Notes: a model not told the origin generated them from the sequence alone. Positions 28,020 through 38,654 are shown, numbered from the stretch's first letter. The stretch is 64,000 bases of DNA from Methylomonas sp. EFPC3 (GCF_029643245.1 NZ_CP116398.1:4212372-4276371); one strand, 5' to 3'. Made by a program: numbers and translations.

Positions 28020-29591
28020 TTAGCGGATCAAGTCGTAGTTGTAGTCGGTAGTGCCCATACCTTTGGTTTCTTTGTCCAACTGCTCCAGAACCGCATTGAC
28101 CAGGGTGGTCAGCACATACATGCCGCCTTCGTAACCCAGGGTGGTCATGCGGTGCAAGTGGTGGCGGTCGAAGATCGGGAAACCGATGCGGATCAGCGGC
28201 ACTTCGAACTCTTCACCTTTGTAGAAGGTGTCGCGTTGGATGAATTTGCCGTAGCTGTTGCCGATCATGAAGTCCGGTTTGTTGGTGAACATCAAGGAAC
28301 GGAAGTGCCACAAGTCGCGACCGATATGTACCGTGGCATTTTGGCCGTAAGGAGATTCGGCCAGGATCGCTTCGCAGGCTTTTTTCCAACGTTTGTTGGC
28401 GTGGTTAACCAGCACGTCGCTGACTTCGGCACCGAATTCCAGCAGCATTTTGGTCATGCCCAAGGCAAAGTCGGCGTCGCCGTACAGCGCGAATTTTTTG
28501 CCGTGCAACCAGGCGTGGGAGTCGGTGATCATGTCCACGTAACGGCCGCGCTCTTTTTCCAACGATTCCGGAATGGCTTTGCCGCTCAGTTCGGAGATTT
28601 TCATCAGGAATGCGTCGGTCCATTCCAAGCCCATCGGAATGTTCAGTTTCGGTACGTCGTGATTCCAAGTGGTTTCGGCGAACTTTTTGGTTTTTTCCAA
28701 TTGCCAGGGTTGCAGCAGCACGGTGGTAATCGCGTTCGGCGCATCCTTGATTTCGTCCATGGTGGTGCCGCCGGAATACATCCGGAAAGTACCGTCGGCC
28801 GGAGTATCCAATACTTCGGTCGGATCGCTGAGCAGGGTATAGCCCACGCCCATTTCTTTCATCATCCGGTGGATGATGCGGTAGTTGCCCAAATAGGTTT
28901 CGAAACCGGGTACAAAATTGATTTTACCGTTTTTGCCTGGCTCTTTGCCTTCCATGCTTTTCAGCGTGAAGTAACGCGCCATGCCTTCGAACATGTTGTC
29001 CCAGCCGGTGGTGTGGCTACCCACGAAGCTTGGGGTGTGAGCAAACGGTACCGGGAAGTCTTGATCGACGTGGCCTTCTTTTTTGGCGTTGTTGATAAAC
29101 GCGTTCAAGTCGTCGCCGATAACTTCCGCCATACAGGTGGTCGATACCGCGATGATGTCCGGTTTGTACAAGGCTTTGGCGTTTTCCAGGCCGGCGAACA
29201 TGTTTTTCTGACCGCCGAATACCGCCGCATCTTCGGTCATGGAGTCGGAGACGCAAGATACCGGCTCTTTGAAGTGACGGTTGAAGTAAGTCCGGAAGTA
29301 AGCGACGCAACCTTGCGAACCGTGCACGTACGGCATGGTTTTTTCGAAGCCCAGTGCGCACAGTACCGCGCCCAGAGGTTGGCAGGCTTTAGCCGGGTTG
29401 ATCGTGATCGCTTCGCGGCTGAAGTTCAGTTCTTGGTATTCCTGGGTGGTGGTCCATTGGAATACTTCGTCGATTTGATCTTGCGGATGACGTTCTTCGT
29501 ACATCGCGCGCTTGTTGGCAAGATTTTCCTTGTATTCGTCGGTACGGAATAAAGGATAACTCGGTTGGATATTGTCGACTTGTTGGCTCAT
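28020..29591 (-). CDS. nifK: Nitrogenase MoFe protein beta subunit
   Basis: 523 aa, standard length. P-cluster cysteines lie in AKACQPLGAVL, GSQGCVAYFR and STTCMAEV; the tail EQLDKETKGMGTTDYNYDLI is NifK-like. It forms the alpha2-beta2 MoFe protein with NifD and receives electrons from NifH. The start at 29591 is preceded by GGAGATTATC. It lies in the nifHDK operon, 130 bases after nifD, with two hairpins in that spacer. Confidence 0.97.
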   Translation of the reverse strand: MSQQVDNIQPSYPLFRTDEYKENLANKRAMYEERHPQDQIDEVFQWTTTQEYQELNFSREAITINPAKACQPLGAVLCALGFEKTMPYVHGSQGCVAYFRTYFNRHFKEPVSCVSDSMTEDAAVFGGQKNMFAGLENAKALYKPDIIAVSTTCMAEVIGDDLNAFINNAKKEGHVDQDFPVPFAHTPSFVGSHTTGWDNMFEGMARYFTLKSMEGKEPGKNGKINFVPGFETYLGNYRIIHRMMKEMGVGYTLLSDPTEVLDTPADGTFRMYSGGTTMDEIKDAPNAITTVLLQPWQLEKTKKFAETTWNHDVPKLNIPMGLEWTDAFLMKISELSGKAIPESLEKERGRYVDMITDSHAWLHGKKFALYGDADFALGMTKMLLEFGAEVSDVLVNHANKRWKKACEAILAESPYGQNATVHIGRDLWHFRSLMFTNKPDFMIGNSYGKFIQRDTFYKGEEFEVPLIRIGFPIFDRHHLHRMTTLGYEGGMYVLTTLVNAVLEQLDKETKGMGTTDYNYDLIR

Positions 29592-29650
29592 GATAATCTC
29601 CTAAACGCGCCACTAATCTGTGGTCCGGCGTTGAATGGATTGGGTCTGGA

Positions 29651-29714
29651 GGGTGATCGCCGTTTCGACGTCCACCCATCGATCTGGGAAGGTGAACGCG
29701 ATACCGCGTCCACC
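29651..29714 (-). other. Two tandem hairpins in the nifD-nifK spacer
   Basis: GGGTG...CACCC (29651-29677, imperfect) and GGTGAACGCG/CGCGTCCACC (29691-29714). The two stems look alike, as though duplicated. They could protect the upstream nifD message or tune nifK translation. Confidence 0.6.
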
Positions 29715-29721
29715 CTGCCGA

Positions 29722-31203
29722 TTAAGCAACCGCTTTTACCGCTTCGCTTTCGGATTCGGCTTTTTTCCAGGGCACCTGGATTTGTTTCCAGCAAGGGTTG
29801 TTCAGGGTCATATCCATATCGCGGGCGAAGATGGCGAAGCCGTCGTAGCCGTGGTATGGGCCTGAATAATCCCAGGAGTGCATTTGCCGGAATGGGATAC
29901 CCATTTTTTGGAAAATGTATTTTTCCTTGATGCCGGAACCGACCAAGTCGGGTTTGACCTTTTTCACGAATTCTTCGAATTCGTAGCCGGTGACGTCGTC
30001 GTACAACAAGGTGGCATTGCCCATTTCCTTGATGGTACGGTCGTAGTCATCGTTGTGACCGAATTCGTAACCGGTACCGACCACTTCCATACCCAAGTCT
30101 TCGTATGCACCGATGACGTGGCGTGGACGCAAGCCGCCGATGTACAACATGACTTTTTTGCCTTGCAGGCGTGGTTTGTACTTGGCGATAACCGCTTCGT
30201 ACTCGGCTTGGTAACGAGCGATCACGCGTTCTGCGCCTTCTTTGATGGTGTCATCGAAGTGAGCGGCGATTTTGCGCAAGCTCTCGGCGATTTTGGTCGG
30301 GCCGAAGAAGTTGTACTCGATCCAGGGAATGCTGTACTTTTCTTCCATGTGCCGGGCGATGTAGTTCATCGAACGGTAGCAGTGGATCAGGTTCAGTTTC
30401 ACTTTCGGGGTTTTTTCGATCTCGGCGATGGTACCGTCGCCGGACCATTGCGCAACGACGCGCAGACCCATTTCTTCCAACAAAGTCCGTGAAGCCCAAG
30501 CGTCACCACCGATGTTGTAGTCGCCGATTACCGCGACATCGTACGGAGTGGTCGGGAAGCTATCGTCGCCGTCGCGTTTGTCCAACACCCAGTCACGAAT
30601 CGCGTCGTTGGCGATATGGTGGCCCAGAGATTGGGATACGCCGCGGAAACCTTCGCAACGCACCGGCACCACGGTTTTACCGATGTCTTTGGCTTTGTTT
30701 TTGGATACGGCTTCGATGTCGTCGCCGATCAGACCGATCGGGCACTCGGATTGCACGGAAATACCTTTGTGCAATGGGAATAAAGCTTCGATCTCGTCGA
30801 TACATTTGGCCAGCTTTTTGTCGCCGCCGAAGACGATGTCTTTCTCTTGGAAATCCGAAGTGAAGTTCATCGTACCGAAGGTGTTGACACCGGTGGTACC
30901 GACGTAATAGTTACGGCGGCCGGCGCGGGAATATTGGCCGCAGCCGACAGGACCGTGGGAAATGTGGATCATGTCCTTGATCGGACCCCAAACCACACCC
31001 TTGGAACCGGCATACGCGCAACCACGGATGGTCATCACGCCCGGCAAGGATTTACGGTTTGAAGTAATGCATTTATTGGATTTTTCCAAGCTTTGATCGT
31101 TTACCGCCAAGTGCTTGGCGCGGTCTTTCTTGGCTTTCTCAGGATAGACTTCCAGCACTTCTGCGATCAGCGCTTCAGTCTCTTCTCTTGTCATGGCAGC
31201 CAT
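29722..31203 (-). CDS. nifD: Nitrogenase MoFe protein alpha subunit
   Basis: 493 aa. P-cluster cysteines in [24 protein letters not shown] and [12 protein letters not shown]. FeMo-cofactor ligands: the Cys in HCYRSMNYI and the His of [13 protein letters not shown] molybdenum-type enzyme by these features. Start taken at 31203; an ATG nine bases downstream (MTREETEA) is equally possible. RBS AGGAGG lies 7 bases upstream of the first. Confidence 0.97.
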   Translation of the reverse strand: MAAMTREETEALIAEVLEVYPEKAKKDRAKHLAVNDQSLEKSNKCITSNRKSLPGVMTIRGCAYAGSKGVVWGPIKDMIHISHGPVGCGQYSRAGRRNYYVGTTGVNTFGTMNFTSDFQEKDIVFGGDKKLAKCIDEIEALFPLHKGISVQSECPIGLIGDDIEAVSKNKAKDIGKTVVPVRCEGFRGVSQSLGHHIANDAIRDWVLDKRDGDDSFPTTPYDVAVIGDYNIGGDAWASRTLLEEMGLRVVAQWSGDGTIAEIEKTPKVKLNLIHCYRSMNYIARHMEEKYSIPWIEYNFFGPTKIAESLRKIAAHFDDTIKEGAERVIARYQAEYEAVIAKYKPRLQGKKVMLYIGGLRPRHVIGAYEDLGMEVVGTGYEFGHNDDYDRTIKEMGNATLLYDDVTGYEFEEFVKKVKPDLVGSGIKEKYIFQKMGIPFRQMHSWDYSGPYHGYDGFAIFARDMDMTLNNPCWKQIQVPWKKAESESEAVKAVA

Positions 31204-31266
31204 GATGTTTTCCTCCTAATGTCGTGGGTAATCCCCCAACAGACAGTTTTTGGGAACTGATAGGGT

Positions 31267-31288
31267 GGCGGGCGGTCAACCGCCCGCC
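31267..31288 (-). other. Hairpin between nifH and nifD
   Basis: GGCGGGCGGT/ACCGCCCGCC, a perfect 10-bp stem with a 2-base centre, 15 bases past nifH. No T run. Likely stabilises the nifH message and lets nifH be more abundant than nifDK, as known in other diazotrophs. Confidence 0.75.
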
Positions 31289-31303
31289 GGTTTCTAGCTA
31301 GAC

Positions 31304-32269
<966 letters not shown>

Positions 32270-32337
32270 TTAAATGATAAAAAATTCTGATTTTCCGGTT
32301 TGGCATGGTGGGGTTGGCAACATTGTTTGTAGGGTCT

Positions 32338-32353
32338 TGTTATTTAACCAACA
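32338..32353. promoter_or_regulatory. NifA-type upstream activator site
   Basis: TGT-N10-ACA (TGTTATTTAACCAACA), the NifA consensus, centred about 105 bases upstream of the -24 element, an ordinary distance for looping activation. The rest of 32241-32459 is AT-rich and non-coding. Confidence 0.75.
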
Positions 32354-32459
32354 TAAAAAGCGGGGTTTTTGGGCGGGTACGACTCCCAGGCCGCCGGCCC
32401 GGAGTCGATTCGGTAACGCAATGTCGCGTTTGGTGATTTCAGTCGGCTTGATTCGAAAG

Positions 32460-32882
32460 CTAACGGGACAGCTGTTTTTCCAAGGTCACAAGTCCTGCTA
32501 TTTCGCTTAACGGCGCAAAGCCTAGCCGTTTGTAAAGACGTATCGCTGGATTTGAGGCGAAGGCCCTGAGCCGGATTGTGTCAATCCCTTGTTTTCGGGC
32601 CAACTGTTCCGCGCTGGCGATGGCATAGGAGCCTAGGCCAAGGCCTCTGGCGGTTTCGATAATTTGCAGATCGCGGATATACATTGCCGGCGGCTGTTGA
32701 GTAAGCCGGAGAAAACCCACCACGACGCCGGAATGTTCGATTGTAATGTTCTCTGTGGTGGGCCAACTCTCACGATATAGTGCTGTGTCCCATTCGCGGC
32801 CTAGCGACCGGTAGTAAGGTGCCATGTTGTCCCGGGTTATATCGTGCGCCAATTGCCACTCGTTCGCAGCGGAAGGCCGCAT
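32460..32882 (-). CDS. GNAT-family N-acetyltransferase, 140 aa
   Basis: GNAT fold: MYIRDLQIIETARGLGLGSY covers strand 4 and the acetyl-CoA pyrophosphate loop (R-x2-G-x-G), then LRAFASNPAIRLYKRLGF near the C-terminus. Substrate cannot be told. Start at 32882 gives a normal-length domain; an upstream ATG at 32936 would overlap the ydbL stop. Last in the minus-strand series that begins with the ammonia-lyase. Confidence 0.75.
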   Translation of the reverse strand: MRPSAANEWQLAHDITRDNMAPYYRSLGREWDTALYRESWPTTENITIEHSGVVVGFLRLTQQPPAMYIRDLQIIETARGLGLGSYAIASAEQLARKQGIDTIRLRAFASNPAIRLYKRLGFAPLSEIAGLVTLEKQLSR

Positions 32883-32935
32883 GGAGATAAGCTCAGATTG
32901 ATTCAACCTGGATTTCTCAGCCGACCGATTACCCA

Positions 32936-33274
32936 TCACCGCTGCTGCCACCCCGATCCGGTATCGACAAACTGGCCCGGCGCAGCTTGGTTGATGACTT
33001 TTTGCGCCGTCAGCCGCGCGACCTCTTCCGGGCTGACGCCGTTCTTGGCGGCGATGCGTTGGTATTCGGCCTGACGTTGGGCGTTGATGTTGTCGACCAA
33101 GGCTTTGACTTCGGCCGGGGCGTCCGCTTTGACCAGGCCCAACAGGCCGTTGCTGCGTTCGCCGACGGTGCCGGCGGCTTTCAGTTGCGCCAGATCGGCG
33201 GCTACGGCGGAGAAGGACAACATCAAGCCCAGGGCCAGGGCGGATAACAGGGATTGTGCGGTTTTCGCTAACAT
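32936..33274 (-). CDS. ydbL: YdbL-type (DUF1318) periplasmic protein, 112 aa
   Basis: Signal peptide at about 1-25, then DLAQLKAAGTVGERSNGLLG and VDNINAQRQAEYQRIAAKNG, the signature of the YdbL family. In E. coli ydbL follows ydbH and ynbE; the three act in transport between the inner and outer membranes. The same order is seen here (ydbH, ynbE, ydbL), 9 bases after ynbE. Confidence 0.88.
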   Translation of the reverse strand: MLAKTAQSLLSALALGLMLSFSAVAADLAQLKAAGTVGERSNGLLGLVKADAPAEVKALVDNINAQRQAEYQRIAAKNGVSPEEVARLTAQKVINQAAPGQFVDTGSGWQQR

Positions 33275-33283
33275 GGGGACTCC

Positions 33284-33478
33284 TTAGAACAGGCCTTTTT
33301 GGCTGGAAATCAAATCGTCGACGTCTTTTTCCACTTTCAGGCGGATTTCGTGTTCGATTTTGACGTTCATGTTGATCTCGATCGGTTTGTCCGGGGCTTC
33401 GAGTTTGACGGACGGCGAGCATCCCGCCAGTATCCAGACGGCCCAGACCGGCAGTAGGTACTGCGCTGCTAATTTCAT
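33284..33478 (-). CDS. ynbE: YnbE-type outer-membrane lipoprotein, 64 aa
   Basis: Lipobox LAGC (Cys20), then SPSVKLEAPDKPIEINMNVK, the hallmark of YnbE. Known work on E. coli shows YnbE stacks on the C-terminus of YdbH to form a bridge to the outer membrane. Gene order after ydbH and before ydbL is conserved. Confidence 0.88.
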   Translation of the reverse strand: MKLAAQYLLPVWAVWILAGCSPSVKLEAPDKPIEINMNVKIEHEIRLKVEKDVDDLISSQKGLF

Positions 33479-33513
33479 TATTTTCTCCTCTCGGCCGCCG
33501 GCGGCAGCGTTGG

Positions 33514-35334
33514 TTATGGTTTCCCAGCGGGCTGGGCTTTGGGTTGGGTCGTTTGTTGTCCGACTTCTTCCAGTATCGCGCGTTCGAAATTGCCGGCCAC
33601 CAAACCGCGGCGCAATAGCTCCGGCAATTGGCCGCTGATGTTCAGGTTAAAGGCCAATGGGTGCCCGGACAGCACTTGCGGATTATGGCCTTCCAGGCGC
33701 AAGCCGATCCGGTAATCGCCGTTGGGCTGGTAGTTTAATTGAGCTTGCAAGCGATGGTAAACCAGGTTGCGTAGCGCTTGAAACGCCAGATTGCCGTCGT
33801 CGGCCGGGCTTAGGTAGCGCAAAGTACCGGGGCGGGTGCCGGACAGGGTGCCGTTTTGCAGCTCGATGCTGTCGGTCGCCAGCGTTAACGGCAGTTCGCC
33901 GTCGACGCTGCCGGTTCCGGACAATTGTGGATAATCCAGGCTGGCCAATAGCTGGGCCAGATCGATTTGCCGGGCTTGCAGGGTCAAGGCCAGCGGCATC
34001 TGGCTAATATCGAACGTCGCCGGTGCCAGTTCCAGCTCGCCGCCGAAGATGGCCAGCCGGGCCCGCTTCAGATTCAGTTCCGGTTCCCGGTAGGCGGCGT
34101 CTATCTCCAGATCGCGGCCGGTCAAGCCGTCGCCCAATTCCAGCGTCCGAATCCGGGCGCTGAGTTCGCCGCTGCCGGCGCCGAGGTCAGGGACGGCGAC
34201 GTGGATATCGCTGTGCAGCAAGCGCGCCGGTCCGGCGGTTAACGCCAAATCGGAGACATCAATGTCGGCTTTGCCGCGTTTGAGTTGCGCTTGCCAATAG
34301 ATTTGCCAGGTGGCAGCGATCTGGCCCGAGGCCACGTTCCAGTTGCGGGCGGTTTCCGGGAGCCAGGGTTTGGCCAGGTCGAAGGCTTCGCCGGCGGTCA
34401 GCGCCAGCCTGCCGGTAATCTCGGCGGCCGGCTGCGGTTGTCGGCTGATCGCGGCGTTGGCTTCGGCCAGAATGGCTTTATCGCGAATCAGCGACAAACG
34501 GCCCTGGCTGTGGCCGAAGCCGTCGGAACTGTGCAAGTCCAGATTTAATCGGCTGTTGCCGAGTTGCGCCGCCAACGCCGTCGGCGCGCCGGCCGGCCGC
34601 AGCTTGGCCGGCAGCAACGGCGTGCTTGCCAGCCAGGCGGCGATGTCGCCCAGTGTGCCGCGCAGGCTCAGCTTGCCGGCAGCGCTGCCGAAGCCGGAGC
34701 CGTCCAGCGTCAGAATCCGGGCGCGGTTCGCGCCCGCCAGCGTCAGGTCGAAATTACTCATGTCGGCGGCCAAATCCAGGGTCAGGCTTTGCCGGCCGTC
34801 CTCGAGATTCAGCCGGTAAGCGGCGGGCGGCGTCAGTCCGAATTGGGCGCTGCCGTTGAAATTGCTGTCGCCCCAGGGTGTGGCGATTTGCAGATCGAGC
34901 TGGGCGATGCGTACCGGCGGCAGCGGCAAGCGCTGGCGCTCGGCGTCCGCAGCGGCCGCCGCGGGGTTGTCGGCAGCGGGCCGGTAGTCCAGCTTCAGCG
35001 TCGCGCGGCCGATATCGACGGCATCCACACCCAACGGGTCGAGCCGATAATCGGCGGCGACGTTTTCCAGCGTTACTTGCAACGGGCCGGCGGCGGTTTC
35101 CAGCGCAAATCCGAACCGGGCCAGTTGCACCTGCCCGGCGTCGAATTGAAGGCCGGATAATTCGGTTGCGGCCAGCGGACTCAATTGCAACGCCCGGATC
35201 AAGAGCCGTTCGCTGATCTGAAAGCGCAGGTTCCAGACCGCAGCGCCGAGTATCGCCAGTAGCGCCAGCAAAAATAACCACCTGTAGCGTTTGGCGGGTT
35301 TGCTGGCCGGCGGCGAAGCGGGTGTGGGCTTCAT
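33514..35334 (-). CDS. YdbH-family AsmA-like intermembrane transport protein, 606 aa
   Basis: N-terminal TM helix (about 20-38, LFLLALLAILGAAVWNL), then a long beta-rich AsmA-like periplasmic stretch and the YdbH/DctA-YdbH C-terminal region (VDGELPLTLA, GTLRYLSPADDG, NLVYHRLQAQLNY). TamB, YhdP and YdbH move phospholipids between membranes in E. coli; here the protein is shorter (606 versus about 880 aa). Start overlaps the MMPL stop by 4 bases, tying it to APE export. Confidence 0.82.
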   Translation of the reverse strand: MKPTPASPPASKPAKRYRWLFLLALLAILGAAVWNLRFQISERLLIRALQLSPLAATELSGLQFDAGQVQLARFGFALETAAGPLQVTLENVAADYRLDPLGVDAVDIGRATLKLDYRPAADNPAAAAADAERQRLPLPPVRIAQLDLQIATPWGDSNFNGSAQFGLTPPAAYRLNLEDGRQSLTLDLAADMSNFDLTLAGANRARILTLDGSGFGSAAGKLSLRGTLGDIAAWLASTPLLPAKLRPAGAPTALAAQLGNSRLNLDLHSSDGFGHSQGRLSLIRDKAILAEANAAISRQPQPAAEITGRLALTAGEAFDLAKPWLPETARNWNVASGQIAATWQIYWQAQLKRGKADIDVSDLALTAGPARLLHSDIHVAVPDLGAGSGELSARIRTLELGDGLTGRDLEIDAAYREPELNLKRARLAIFGGELELAPATFDISQMPLALTLQARQIDLAQLLASLDYPQLSGTGSVDGELPLTLATDSIELQNGTLSGTRPGTLRYLSPADDGNLAFQALRNLVYHRLQAQLNYQPNGDYRIGLRLEGHNPQVLSGHPLAFNLNISGQLPELLRRGLVAGNFERAILEEVGQQTTQPKAQPAGKP

Positions 35335-37676
35335 TGCTTGGAATTATTGGCGTTAAAGCCGATGAGCGGCGCCAGCAGGAAGGCGCTGCCGACACCGGCG
35401 GCCAAGGTCACGCCGAAGGCATGGACGATGGCGGTGGAACTGCTTGCCAACAAACCGTAGCCCAGCAGGGTGGTGAAGGCCGACAAGGCCACCGCCAGCG
35501 TGGTCGTATCGCGCTTGTCAACCGTACCGGCGGAAGCAGCTGCCATATGGAAGAACACCGCATAGTCGACGGCAACTTCCAACACCAACAGCAACGCGAA
35601 CAGATTGAACAGCGTAAACAATTCGCCGAACCAGCCCAACGTCGCCAGCGCCGTTAACATCGCCAACAGCGGCACCGACATCACCTGCCCGCCGTCGCGC
35701 CAGCCCAGGCGATAAATCAGGATGCCCAGAATCAAGCCGCACACCCCGAGCAACAGCACTGTAACTCGCTGCCGGTAGCGCTGGAATAAATCCGACAATT
35801 GCGATACGTGGTCCACCCAGACGACGCCGGGCAAATCGGCCAGCGCTGGTAGCGGCGCCAGATTGGCGATGCCGGCTAAAGTCACGATGCTGCGGCAAGC
35901 CTCGGCGTTGCAGCCCAACCACTGCTGGCGCAGATTGGGGTTGGCGCTTGCCAGCCATTCGTCCAGGCTCAACGTTTTTGATTCTGCGGCTGCGAAATTT
36001 TGTAACTCACTATCGATTGCCGTTTGCTCGAATCCGAGGTTCAGCATATAGCGCTGCAACAAATCCGGCCGGTAAACGCCGGTTTTTAGTAACTGGTAAT
36101 CGGCTCGTTGTTGGGTCGGGTCCGGCCAGTGCGAACTGACGCCATCGAACTGCTTGAGTTTGGCTTGCGCGGTTAGCGGTGCCAGCGCGTCGAGCAGGCC
36201 GCGTTCGTTGCGGTACCAGTCGGCCAGGTCTGCCCCGGAGACCAGGAAGAATTGGTTGTCGCGGCCGATCGGCAGTAGCCGTCTGATTTCGGCGTCCGCT
36301 GCGGTAATTTCGGTTGGGGCGGTTTGCAACAGGCGAACGTCGTCCTGCGCGCGCAACTGGCTCAGGCCGCCGACCAGCAGTAGCCCGAATCCGGCGCAGA
36401 GATAACGCCGATGGCGGTGTAGCCGTTCCGGCCAGTTGCGCTGCCAGTAGCCGGCCAGACTCAGCATGCCGAATTGGTGTTGCGGCCGGAAGCGGGTGAG
36501 CAGAACCGGAAACAGCATGACCACGGTGAGCCAGGAGGCGACCAGACCCAGTGCCGAGAACAGCGCCATTTCCCGCAAGCCCGGAAACGGCGAGAAGCCG
36601 AGGCCGGCATAACCCAACAAACTGGTCAGCAAGCCGAAGGCTATGCCCGGCAGCACGTACGTCAAGCCGCGGCGCGGCGTCCAGTGCGGCAGGCCGAGGC
36701 CGTCGCAAAAAAAATGCAACGCGTAATCGACCACCACGCCGATCAAGCTGGAGCCGAATACCAAGGTCATTATGTGCAGTTTCGGGACCAGCAGCAGGCT
36801 CAAGTTCCAGGCGGTCAGCAGGCCGACGCCAACGGCCAGGCAACACAGCAGCAAGGGCCGGGGGCTGCGGAAAGTCAGCCAGAGCAGCAATACCACCCCC
36901 AGCGTCGAGCCGCTGCCGATGGTGGATATTTCGTGTTGGGCCTGGTGGGCGCCGTAGGCGGTAAACAGCGGCAGGCCGGTCGCCAGCAGTTCGCCGCCTT
37001 GTTGGCGCACTTGGTTTTGCAAACTTTGATTCAGGCTCAGCAAGAGTTCCAGCTTGTCGAGTTTCAAATCTCGGTCGGGCAATTCGCCGACCAGCAGGGC
37101 CCAGACCATCTGTCCGTCCGGCACCACCACGGCGCCGTGTTCGATATTCAGTTGCAGTGGGTTTTGCGCGGCGAAGTAGCGGCTGAACAGCAACAACGGG
37201 TCGTGTTCCAGATTGGCGGCTTGCAACTGGCCGAGCGGGCTGTACAGCGTTTCCAGATTGTCGCGCAGCAAGCGCTCTGGATCGTGCTGCAAGGCTTGCC
37301 GGGTTTTTGCGTCCAGCAGTTGGTAGCGGTAACTAAACAGTTGCAGGTAACTTTGCCGGTACTGTTGCTGCGGAATTTGTAAGGTCAACTCGGCGAATAG
37401 CCCGCTGGCGGCGAGGCGCGTCTTCACCGTTTCAGCCAGGGTTAGCGCTTGACCGGCGTTGGCAGCGCCGGCCAGCCAGACCACTTTGCGGTTGACGGCC
37501 TGATTGTGGCGTTCGATGGCGTTTGCAACCTCCGGCCGTTGTTCGGCCTGCGGCAGTAGCGCCAGGAAGCCGGTTTCCAGCCAATCCCGCCGCAGATTTT
37601 GCAGGGTCAGCCAGACCAGGGCCAGCATGCCCAGCAGCCACAGCGCCGCGTAAAGTCTAGGGCGATAGACGCGCAA
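35331..37676 (-). CDS. MMPL-family RND exporter, 781 aa
   Basis: About twelve TM helices in two halves, each with a large periplasmic loop after TM1 and TM7. Motifs include GVVVDYALHFFCDGLGL in half one and LEVAVDYAVFFHMA in half two, the proton-relay Asp positions of the MMPL/RND family. Such exporters recur in aryl-polyene clusters and probably flip or extract the polyene lipid. Overlaps the LolA-like gene by 20 bases. Confidence 0.85.
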   Translation of the reverse strand: MRVYRPRLYAALWLLGMLALVWLTLQNLRRDWLETGFLALLPQAEQRPEVANAIERHNQAVNRKVVWLAGAANAGQALTLAETVKTRLAASGLFAELTLQIPQQQYRQSYLQLFSYRYQLLDAKTRQALQHDPERLLRDNLETLYSPLGQLQAANLEHDPLLLFSRYFAAQNPLQLNIEHGAVVVPDGQMVWALLVGELPDRDLKLDKLELLLSLNQSLQNQVRQQGGELLATGLPLFTAYGAHQAQHEISTIGSGSTLGVVLLLWLTFRSPRPLLLCCLAVGVGLLTAWNLSLLLVPKLHIMTLVFGSSLIGVVVDYALHFFCDGLGLPHWTPRRGLTYVLPGIAFGLLTSLLGYAGLGFSPFPGLREMALFSALGLVASWLTVVMLFPVLLTRFRPQHQFGMLSLAGYWQRNWPERLHRHRRYLCAGFGLLLVGGLSQLRAQDDVRLLQTAPTEITAADAEIRRLLPIGRDNQFFLVSGADLADWYRNERGLLDALAPLTAQAKLKQFDGVSSHWPDPTQQRADYQLLKTGVYRPDLLQRYMLNLGFEQTAIDSELQNFAAAESKTLSLDEWLASANPNLRQQWLGCNAEACRSIVTLAGIANLAPLPALADLPGVVWVDHVSQLSDLFQRYRQRVTVLLLGVCGLILGILIYRLGWRDGGQVMSVPLLAMLTALATLGWFGELFTLFNLFALLLVLEVAVDYAVFFHMAAASAGTVDKRDTTTLAVALSAFTTLLGYGLLASSSTAIVHAFGVTLAAGVGSAFLLAPLIGFNANNSKQ

Positions 37677-38238
37677 ATTCGGCCGCCTGTTGCGGGCTGA
37701 GTTGGGCTGGGCGGCTGATCTGATCGAAGCCGATCCGCGACACGTTGCCGCCGGTTTCGCGAATTTCCACGCTGCGCAATTCGCTGTCGCCGGCCAGGTA
37801 AATGGCGGCGATGGCTTTGCCGAGCAGCGGGTCTTTCGGCAGCAATGTCAGGCGCCAGGAATCGGCTTGCATCTCGGCGCTGGTGCTGAAGTCTGCGCTT
37901 AGCTCGGCGAAATCGCCACCGAGCATGGCCGGAAACACGCGGCCGAAACTGGCCGGCAGGGCTTGCTCGCCCTGGCTGGTGATTAAGCGGTTTTGCCCGA
38001 TCAGCAGCACCGACTCGACCGGACTGACGGTTTTCCAGATCACGCCGCGTTGCTGCTGGAAGGTGAATTCGCCTTCCGAAATCAGCGGTTTGCTCAGAAA
38101 TTTCAGTTGTTTTTCCTGGCGGAAATGGCCTTGGACGATTTCCGTCGGCGTCAGCCGGGATTTGACGGCGGCCAAGGCGTCGTCGGCCTGGGCGGCGGCG
38201 GCGGATAGCCAGAGCAGCAGGGCGGATAAGGTTTTCAT
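37657..38238 (-). CDS. LolA-like outer-membrane lipoprotein carrier, 193 aa
   Basis: Signal peptide (LSALLLWLSAAAAQA), then FRQEKQLKFLSKPLISEGEF and RGVIWKTVSPVESVLLI, a LolA/LolB half-barrel fold that shields acyl chains. Homologues of this type recur in APE clusters. ATG at 38238 chosen; upstream extension to 38583 overlaps the thioesterase and is not coding. Confidence 0.85.
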   Translation of the reverse strand: MKTLSALLLWLSAAAAQADDALAAVKSRLTPTEIVQGHFRQEKQLKFLSKPLISEGEFTFQQQRGVIWKTVSPVESVLLIGQNRLITSQGEQALPASFGRVFPAMLGGDFAELSADFSTSAEMQADSWRLTLLPKDPLLGKAIAAIYLAGDSELRSVEIRETGGNVSRIGFDQISRPAQLSPQQAAEFARLSP

Positions 38239-38654
38239 GGTTTTTCGATCCCGAGTTTGGCGAACAAAACCGGCGGCGATTCGAAACGCATTTCCCGGGT
38301 TTGGATATCCACCGCCACTTGTACGCTGTGGCCCTTGCATAGCCGGCTGCCGCTGGCGTGGTCGCGGATCAGATAGTCGATTTTCAGCCGGTTTTCCCAC
38401 TCGCTCAGCGTGGCGCGCACCAAAATGCGCTGGCCGAAACGCGCCGGTTTTATATAGCGCAGGTGCAAGTCGATGATAGGCCAGAAAAATCCCGAATCGC
38501 GCATTTGCCGGTAGTCGTAATCGATGCTTTCCAGCAAGGCGCAGCGGGCGATCTCGAAATACTTGCAATAGTGGCCGTGCCAAACCACTTCCATCATATC
38601 GACATCGTGGAACGGAACCAGAAACTCGACTTCGGTGGTCAATTTTTCGGGCAT
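38235..38654 (-). CDS. Hotdog-fold acyl thioesterase, 139 aa
   Basis: 4-hydroxybenzoyl-CoA thioesterase type. EFLVPFHDVDMMEVVWHGHYCKYFE contains the catalytic Asp and the HxxYxxYFE region (split here for clarity: VPFHDVD, WHGHYCKYFE). It would release or edit acyl chains in polyene synthesis. Stop overlaps the LolA-like start by 4 bases, and it starts 4 bases after the ammonia-lyase stop. Confidence 0.85.
   Translation of the reverse strand: MPEKLTTEVEFLVPFHDVDMMEVVWHGHYCKYFEIARCALLESIDYDYRQMRDSGFFWPIIDLHLRYIKPARFGQRILVRATLSEWENRLKIDYLIRDHASGSRLCKGHSVQVAVDIQTREMRFESPPVLFAKLGIEKP

Noticed and set aside
32313..32330. Second -24/-12 promoter on the plus strand near the nif upstream region
   Set aside because: TGGCA and TTGGC are present but spaced too widely for sigma-54.
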